Below are positions 59,444 through 64,000 of a DNA stretch of 64,000 nt, one piece after another. The stretch is from Herbiconiux sp. GTDB taxonomy: Bacteria; Actinomycetota; Actinomycetes; Actinomycetales; Microbacteriaceae. Position numbers and translations under genes: made by a program. Each line of letters starts with the position of its first letter. Positions within the stretch are counted from its first letter, which is position 1. Under the pieces are notes generated by a model that had not been told where the DNA came from, did not search any database, and saw only the letters and a program-made list of their open reading frames with translations. The stretch spans positions 372,001 to 436,000 of the forward strand of contig NZ_SCVE01000012.1 of the NCBI RefSeq assembly GCF_004297105.1. Direction: 5' to 3'.

Positions 59444-59746
59444 TCACGACCCGGTCGAACGGGCGTGGGTCGTGCCACTGCTGGACGGCGACAGCGGGCT
59501 CGTGCTCGAGCTACTGGATCCGGACGAGGATCCACTCGAACCGGAGCTGCTCGAGCCCGTCCCGGAGCTGCTCGACCCGGTTCCCGAGCTTCCGGTTCCC
59601 GTGGTCGTGCTGGTGGTCGCGGAGGCGGTGCTCGTCGTGGAGACCCAGAACCCCGCACTCCCGGCGGCGACCGTCGCGAGCGATGCCGCGATGAGCGCGC
59701 CGGTCACCGTCCGTGCCCGCCGTGTACCTGTCGTGCGAAGTGACAT
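59444..59746 (-). CDS. Short exported Ser/Gly/Thr-rich protein
   Basis: A 100-residue low-complexity protein. A basic start (MSLRTTGTRRARTVTG) and hydrophobic core (ALIAASLATVAAGSAGFWV) make a signal peptide or membrane anchor; the rest is Thr then Ser/Gly repeats (GSSSSGTGSSSSG...) ending SGTTHARSTGS. ATG 59746 has GAGAGGG upstream. It precedes apbE by 1 bp. It could be the exported partner of the redox module, perhaps even an ApbE substrate (a TASATTST stretch resembles the S/T-x-A-T flavinylation motif), which is speculative. Confidence 0.65.
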   Translation of the reverse strand: MSLRTTGTRRARTVTGALIAASLATVAAGSAGFWVSTTSTASATTSTTTGTGSSGTGSSSSGTGSSSSGSSGSSSGSSSSSTSPLSPSSSGTTHARSTGS

Positions 59747-59816
59747 GGGGTCGCCCTCTCTCTGGTCGTACTCCAAGAGTGGGCGCGAATTCTTCCAGCA
59801 TTCTTATAACGGCCGA

Positions 59817-60296
59817 TCAGCCGGCCATGGGCACCACGAGCACAGGGCAGCGGGCGTGCCGGATGCACTGCTCGCTCACGGAACCCAGGAGCAGCCCGGC
59901 GAAGCCGCCCAGCCCCCGCGACCCGACCACGAGCATCCGCGCACCCGCCGAGGCGCCGGCCAAGACCTCGGAGGGCTGGCCGAGCACCCCGCGGACATCG
60001 ACACGACAGCCCGGGTACCGAGCCACGAGGTCTGCGGTCTCGGCGCGCAGTCGTTCGCGCACGGCCGCGGTGATCTCGGCGAAGGATGCCGCGTATCCGT
60101 CGTGGAAGATGGTGCCGTGGGGCGCGGTCTCGATCGACCAGGCGCGCACGATGACGACGGGTACGGAGAGCGCCTGTGCCAGGTCGAGGGCCACCGCGAG
60201 TGCGCGGTCGGACTGGGCCGAGCCGTCGTGCCCCACCACGATGCTCCCGGGCGCCAGCGCCGCTTCGTCGGGTGCCCCCGCTGCGATCGAGCTCAT
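59817..60296 (-). CDS. Universal stress protein (UspA family)
   Basis: A 159-residue Usp with SIVVGHDGSAQSDRAL at the start and the intact ATP-binding signature GSRGLGGFAGLLLGSVS. It is close to the Usp at 55109 (both share GGFAGLLLGSVS). ATG 60296 is a compromise; a much longer frame exists but lies in the promoter region and no ribosome site is strong. It is divergent from the P-type ATPase, with an inverted repeat between. Confidence 0.87.
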   Translation of the reverse strand: MSSIAAGAPDEAALAPGSIVVGHDGSAQSDRALAVALDLAQALSVPVVIVRAWSIETAPHGTIFHDGYAASFAEITAAVRERLRAETADLVARYPGCRVDVRGVLGQPSEVLAGASAGARMLVVGSRGLGGFAGLLLGSVSEQCIRHARCPVLVVPMAG

Positions 60297-60414
60297 GAGC
60301 GATTCGGTTCGAGCCGATGGGCGACCTCGTGGGTGGCTCCGAAGAGCGATTCGTAGACGATCAGGATGGACATGCTCCGACGGTAGAGCGCTCCCGGCCC
60401 GGGCATCAGTGCCA

Positions 60415-60440
60415 TTGGTCCCGTCACGCAAGATGACCAA
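60415..60440. promoter_or_regulatory. Inverted repeat in the Usp/ATPase divergent region
   Basis: TTGGTC (60415-60420) and GACCAA (60435-60440) are separated by 14 bp. The complement of the right arm, TTGGTCATC, also occurs upstream of the other Usp gene at 55690-55698. A shared stress regulator site is possible; the match is short. The rest of the 212-bp gap shows no gene. Confidence 0.35.
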
Positions 60441-60508
60441 CGACTCTGTGCCTGCTGGTCCGGAGCGGCGAGAGTTGCAGTCCGGCCAGCCGCCCAGGAG
60501 GCATCATC

Positions 60509-62410
60509 GTGGCATCCCGTTCCGCTCTCATCCGCTATCCCCTCGTGGTCGCGACCGTGGCCGTCGGCGCGGTCGCCGGCATCCTGGTGCTCGTCGGGGT
60601 CGCAGCCGGGGCAGCCGCGGTGGTGGCGAGCTATGCGCTCCTGATCGCCGGAATCGAGTTCGTGCGGATGCTCGCCCGGCTCCGCAAAGGCGTCATCGGT
60701 GTCGACCTGCTCGCGGTCATCGCGATCGTGTCGACCGTGCTGGTCGGCGAGTACCTCGCCTCGCTGATCATCGTGCTCATGCTCACGGGAGGGGAGGCTC
60801 TGGAGGACTTCGCCCAGGCGCGCGCCCAGAACGAGCTCCGCTCACTCATCGACCGCGCGCCCCGGATCGCCCACCGGATCACCCGGGGCGCCACCGCAGA
60901 GCAGGAGATCGAAGACATCCCCGTCGCGCTCGTGGCGGTCGGCGACCGGCTGCTCCTGCGGCCGTCGGAGATCGTTCCCGTCGACGGGCTGCTCGCCGAC
61001 GAGGTCGAATCCGCGGAGTTCGACGAGTCGTCGTTGACCGGCGAGAGCCTGCCCGTCGAGCACCGCGGCGGGCAGCTGCTCTTGAGCGGGTCGATCAACG
61101 GGCAGACCGCGGTGACGATGACGGCGACGACGGATGCGGCTCACAGCCAGTACCAGAGCATCGTGCTCCTCGTCACGGAGGCCTCGTCGCATCCGGCGCC
61201 CGTGGTGAGGCTCGCCGACCGCTTCGCTCTACCGTTCACCGCGGCCGCCCTGCTCATCGGCATCACGGCCTGGGTCGTCTCGGGCGACCCGGTGCGGTTC
61301 GCCGAGGTGCTCGTGCTCGCCACCCCGTGCCCGCTGATCATCGCGGCGCCGATCGCGTTCATGGCCGGGATGAGCCGGGCGGCGCGCACCGGCGTCATCG
61401 TCAAGGGCGGGGCCGTGCTCGAAGCGCTCTCGCGCACCCGGAGCGTGGTGTTCGACAAGACAGGCACCCTCACCGAGGGCCGGCCCTCGATCAGGGGCAT
61501 CCGTACCGAGAGCGGATTCACCGAACACGAGCTGTTGCGCCTCGCCGCATCCGCAGAGCAGTACTCGAGCCACGTGCTCGCCGAATCGGTCATCGCGCAG
61601 GCACACGCCGAGGGACTCGTGCTCGAGTCGACCGACGACGCCGGTGAGGTTGCGACCGCGGGAGTCGCGGCGACGTTCGGCGCCGACACCGTGCGGGTGG
61701 GGAAGCTGTCGTTCATCCGTCCTTTGGCACCTGCAGCCCACGAGTACGAGCTGGCCACCGGGGAACTCGCGATCTACGTCGCCGTGAACGACCGGTTCGC
61801 GGGCGCGATCATCGCCCATGACCGGATCCGGGAGAACGCCCGCGCCACCATCGCCGAGCTGAAACGGAGGGGAGCCCGGCAGATCGTGATGCTGACCGGA
61901 GACGCCCATGCCACCGCGGTGTCGATCGCCGCGCAGGCCGGCATCTCCGACGTGCGCTCCGGATGCCTTCCGGCCGACAAGGTCACGGCGGTCGCCGCGC
62001 TGATCGAACGCCCCGTCGTGATGGTCGGCGACGGGGTCAATGACGCACCCGTCCTCGCGGCCGCCGACGTGGGAATCGCCCTCGGCGCACGCGGGGCGAC
62101 CGCCGCGAGCGACTCCGCCGATGTCGTGATCCTCGTCGACGATCTGTCCCGGGCCGCCTCCGCGGTGGCCATCGGGCAGGACAGCGTGCGGATCGCAGTG
62201 CAGAGCATCTGGATCGGCATCGCGCTGAGCGGTGCGCTGATGGTGATCGCCGCTTTCGGGGTGATCCCGGCGGCGGTCGGCGCCGGCATCCAGGAGGTTG
62301 TCGACCTCATCTGCATCCTGAACGCCCTCCGCGCGCTCCGCACGCCGTCCGTTCACACCGGATCGAGGACCAAGTACCCTGCCCCACCCGTCGTCGTGCG
62401 GGCATCCTGA
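60509..62410 (+). CDS. P1B-type heavy-metal ATPase with TPC motif
   Basis: A 633-residue P-type ATPase. Membrane helices at about 10-55, 65-95, 240-290 and 565-610; actuator TGES at 177-180; metal-site motif TPC at 272-274 (LATPCPLI); phosphorylation Asp316 in DKTGT; hinge GDGVNDAP near the end. There is no N-terminal metal-binding domain. The usual HP dipeptide of P1B ATPases appears as SSHVLAES (His355 kept, Pro lost). TPC is reported in the P1B-5 group linked to Ni/Fe, but that group often has a C-terminal hemerythrin domain, absent here. GTG 60509 follows AGGAGG. Metal and direction are not certain. Confidence 0.88.
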   Translation: MASRSALIRYPLVVATVAVGAVAGILVLVGVAAGAAAVVASYALLIAGIEFVRMLARLRKGVIGVDLLAVIAIVSTVLVGEYLASLIIVLMLTGGEALEDFAQARAQNELRSLIDRAPRIAHRITRGATAEQEIEDIPVALVAVGDRLLLRPSEIVPVDGLLADEVESAEFDESSLTGESLPVEHRGGQLLLSGSINGQTAVTMTATTDAAHSQYQSIVLLVTEASSHPAPVVRLADRFALPFTAAALLIGITAWVVSGDPVRFAEVLVLATPCPLIIAAPIAFMAGMSRAARTGVIVKGGAVLEALSRTRSVVFDKTGTLTEGRPSIRGIRTESGFTEHELLRLAASAEQYSSHVLAESVIAQAHAEGLVLESTDDAGEVATAGVAATFGADTVRVGKLSFIRPLAPAAHEYELATGELAIYVAVNDRFAGAIIAHDRIRENARATIAELKRRGARQIVMLTGDAHATAVSIAAQAGISDVRSGCLPADKVTAVAALIERPVVMVGDGVNDAPVLAAADVGIALGARGATAASDSADVVILVDDLSRAASAVAIGQDSVRIAVQSIWIGIALSGALMVIAAFGVIPAAVGAGIQEVVDLICILNALRALRTPSVHTGSRTKYPAPPVVVRAS

Positions 62411-62430
62411 AGTCGACAGAGGGAGCACTC

Positions 62431-63300
62431 ATGCGGGTGATCGTGGCGTACGACGGCAGCGCAGACGCCGAGGTGGCTTTGAGCTGGGCGGTTCAGCATG
62501 CCGGTGAGAGCCAGAGCGACCTCACTCTTCTGTACGTCGATGACGGGATGACCGTTCTCCCCGACGAACCTCTCACCCGCGACGACCCCGAGACGGCCGC
62601 CGCGACGCTGGAACGCCGCGCCTCACGGATTCGTGAGGCGGCCCCCGGCCTGCAGGTCACGTCGATCGTTCGGGAAGGAGACGTGCTCCACAGTCTTCTC
62701 CGCGAATCCACCCCGGCGGTCCTCCTCGTTGTCGGCAGTGGGTCCGGCGGCGTCCTCCACGCTCCGGCACGCTGGTCACTCGGCGCTCGTCTGATCGCCC
62801 ACGCGTCCGGGCCCGTCGCAATCGTCCCGTCCGTCGCCGGAGAGGGGCGGCACGGTGTCGTCGTCGGGATCGACGGGAGCGAGGAGAGCGGCGACCTGGC
62901 GCGCTTCGCCGCGCAGCTCGCGCTCGAAGCAGCTCAACCGCTCCGGATCGTCCACGCCTGGTCGCCTCCCGTCATGTGGTTCAACCCCTGGCCGCTCGAC
63001 CCGGAGGTGCTGTCGGTGGTCGAGACGCCGCACCAGGAGTTCCTCGACGCGGTCGTCGATCGCGTCGGACATGACTTTCCCGGCATCACGGTCGAGGGCA
63101 CCGTGACCAGAGCCGATTCCGCCGTCGCTCTTCTCGAGGTCGACCCTCCGGCCATCCTGACCGTCATGGGACGCCGGTCGAAGTCCGTGCTCCAGAAAGC
63201 GCTCCTCGGATCGACCGGTCTCAGTGTCCTCCTGAACCTCAGCACACCCTGCCTCGTCGTTCCCGATGCGGCACTCATCTCACCGGGGAACGTCTCATGA
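62431..63300 (+). CDS. Tandem-domain universal stress protein
   Basis: A 289-residue protein with two Usp domains (1-140 and 143-289), starting RVIVAYDGSADAEVAL and HGVVVGIDGSEESGDL. The ATP-binding glycine loop is eroded in the first domain (GSGSGGVLHAPARWSLG) and replaced in the second by GRRSKSVLQKALLGSTG. It lies 20 bp after the ATPase gene with GAGGGAG in front and overlaps the next gene (ATGA), so ATPase, Usp and nitroreductase form one operon. Confidence 0.88.
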   Translation: MRVIVAYDGSADAEVALSWAVQHAGESQSDLTLLYVDDGMTVLPDEPLTRDDPETAAATLERRASRIREAAPGLQVTSIVREGDVLHSLLRESTPAVLLVVGSGSGGVLHAPARWSLGARLIAHASGPVAIVPSVAGEGRHGVVVGIDGSEESGDLARFAAQLALEAAQPLRIVHAWSPPVMWFNPWPLDPEVLSVVETPHQEFLDAVVDRVGHDFPGITVEGTVTRADSAVALLEVDPPAILTVMGRRSKSVLQKALLGSTGLSVLLNLSTPCLVVPDAALISPGNVS

Positions 63301-64000
63301 CGACGAAGAGGGCCCACCGAGGGCGCAGAGTCACACTGATCGTGGTCGGGTCCGTCGTCGGAGTGGCCGCGCTGGGCTTGGGCGCCATCCTCACCGTGGG
63401 CGGGATCTTCGTTCCCGCGCACTACCTCGATCCGTGGTCCGCGAGCTACGCCGACGAATTCACCGACCTCCGGATGAAGGTCGTCTCGCAGGCCGAACTC
63501 GCCCCGAGCGGCCACAACATGCAGCCGTGGACGATCACCCTCGATCCGGCCGAGGCCGACGTGCTCTACCTCTACACGGATGCGTCCCGGCTCACGCCCG
63601 CCGTGGATCCGCTCGCCCGACAGACCATGGTCTCGCAGGGAACGTTCCTGCAGTATCTGCGGGTCTCCGCCGCCCACCTGGGCTACAGAGCCGACTTCGA
63701 GCTCTTTCCCGAGGGCGACTACGACGAGACCGATCTCGCCACCGCCATGAACTCGCTGCCGGTGGCGAAGATCACACTCACGCCGGATGCGACCGCGAGC
63801 ACCCCGGACTACGCGTCACTCTTCCTCTCCGACACCAATCGCTCCCCCTACGCGGACACCCCGCTCAGCGCCGATCAGCAGAGCATCTTGACCGGGCTGG
63901 CGGCCGAGTCGGGTGCCGCGCTTCAGATCTTCACCGACCAGCGCGATCGGACGCGATTCGGGCAGCTCGGCGCCGAAGGCACCCTCATCGAGACGCAGTA
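63297..64000 (+). CDS. Membrane-anchored nitroreductase (Acg-like), partial
   Basis: The first 234 codons of a gene cut by the window end. A basic start (MTTKRAHRGRR) and a hydrophobic helix (about 13-38) anchor it in the membrane, and then a nitroreductase-like domain begins with VVSQAELAPSGHNMQPWTI, the FMN-binding start of the family, followed by RLTPAVDPLARQTMVSQG. Acg-type nitroreductases are found in hypoxia/dormancy regulons with Usp proteins and P-type ATPases in mycobacteria. Function (flavin storage or redox enzyme) is not settled. Confidence 0.82.
   Translation, partial: MTTKRAHRGRRVTLIVVGSVVGVAALGLGAILTVGGIFVPAHYLDPWSASYADEFTDLRMKVVSQAELAPSGHNMQPWTITLDPAEADVLYLYTDASRLTPAVDPLARQTMVSQGTFLQYLRVSAAHLGYRADFELFPEGDYDETDLATAMNSLPVAKITLTPDATASTPDYASLFLSDTNRSPYADTPLSADQQSILTGLAAESGAALQIFTDQRDRTRFGQLGAEGTLIETQ

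Noticed and set aside
59472..59740. Repeat-rich DNA of the Ser/Gly coding region as a CRISPR or tandem repeat array
   Set aside because: The repeats are short codon-level repeats inside a signal-peptide-bearing reading frame, without spacer-repeat structure.

Overview
The window is a high-GC stretch with the look of a Microbacteriaceae-type actinobacterium (close to Leifsonia/Herbiconiux/Microbacterium in style; genus not determinable here). The clues are very GC-rich codon use, frequent GTG starts, many 4-bp ATGA/GTGA stop-start overlaps and at least one leaderless-looking promoter. It is almost wholly catabolic: 64 protein genes, the first and last cut by the window edges. I saw no rRNA, tRNA, CRISPR array, insertion sequence, integrase or phage gene. 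The longest gene-free gap is about 210 bp (60297-60508), so no gap exceeds 300 bp.

Region 1 (1-13.9 kb) holds three TRZ/ATZ-type amidohydrolases, a zinc alcohol dehydrogenase and a lipoyl E2 plus fused E1 2-oxo-acid dehydrogenase in one minus-strand operon. It faces a VOC protein and a GntR regulator across a promoter region with paired operator-like boxes. Two tandem ketopantoate-reductase-like genes and a ROK regulator follow. The substrate is unknown.

Region 2 (13.6-22.5 kb) has a GMC oxidase of the pyranose-oxidase/C-glycoside 3-oxidase kind, an MFS exporter or importer, and a five-gene aromatic block: two-domain extradiol dioxygenase, cyclase-family protein, FAD monooxygenase, FAH-family hydrolase and an FrsA/2,6-dihydroxypseudooxynicotine-hydrolase-like C-C hydrolase.

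Region 3 (22.6-46.4 kb) is the most striking part: an apparent C-glycoside catabolic island. It carries two free beta subunits (CGDB/DUF6379) and two alpha subunits (xylose-isomerase-like TIM barrels) of C-glycoside deglycosidase, plus two genes in which beta and alpha are fused into one polypeptide. Around them are a second GMC 3-oxidase, three Gfo/Idh/MocA oxidoreductases, four more TIM-barrel isomerase-like proteins, a ThuA-domain protein, NTF2/SnoaL-fold proteins and a CUT1 ABC importer without its own ATPase. Regulators are a ROK protein and a LysR protein with a clear T-N11-A box. The inferred logic is uptake, oxidation at sugar C3, cleavage of the sugar-aglycone C-C bond, then processing of the oxidised sugar.

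Region 4 (45.1-55.1 kb) is a complete protocatechuate branch of the beta-ketoadipate pathway (pcaHGBDCIJF), followed at its 3' end by one of the fused deglycosidases, with a divergent IclR regulator and pobA. Two near-identical palindromes flank the IclR gene. 4-Hydroxybenzoate or protocatechuate released from flavonoid B-rings would be burned to acetyl-CoA and succinyl-CoA here, which ties the aromatic and C-glycoside halves together.

Region 5 (55.1-64 kb) is a redox/stress block: three universal stress proteins, a DUF1345 membrane protein, a ferredoxin/NuoF-like/ferric-reductase-like/ApbE flavin module with a Ser-rich exported peptide, a TPC-motif P1B-type ATPase and a membrane-anchored nitroreductase. 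Its content resembles hypoxia/dormancy regulons of other actinobacteria.
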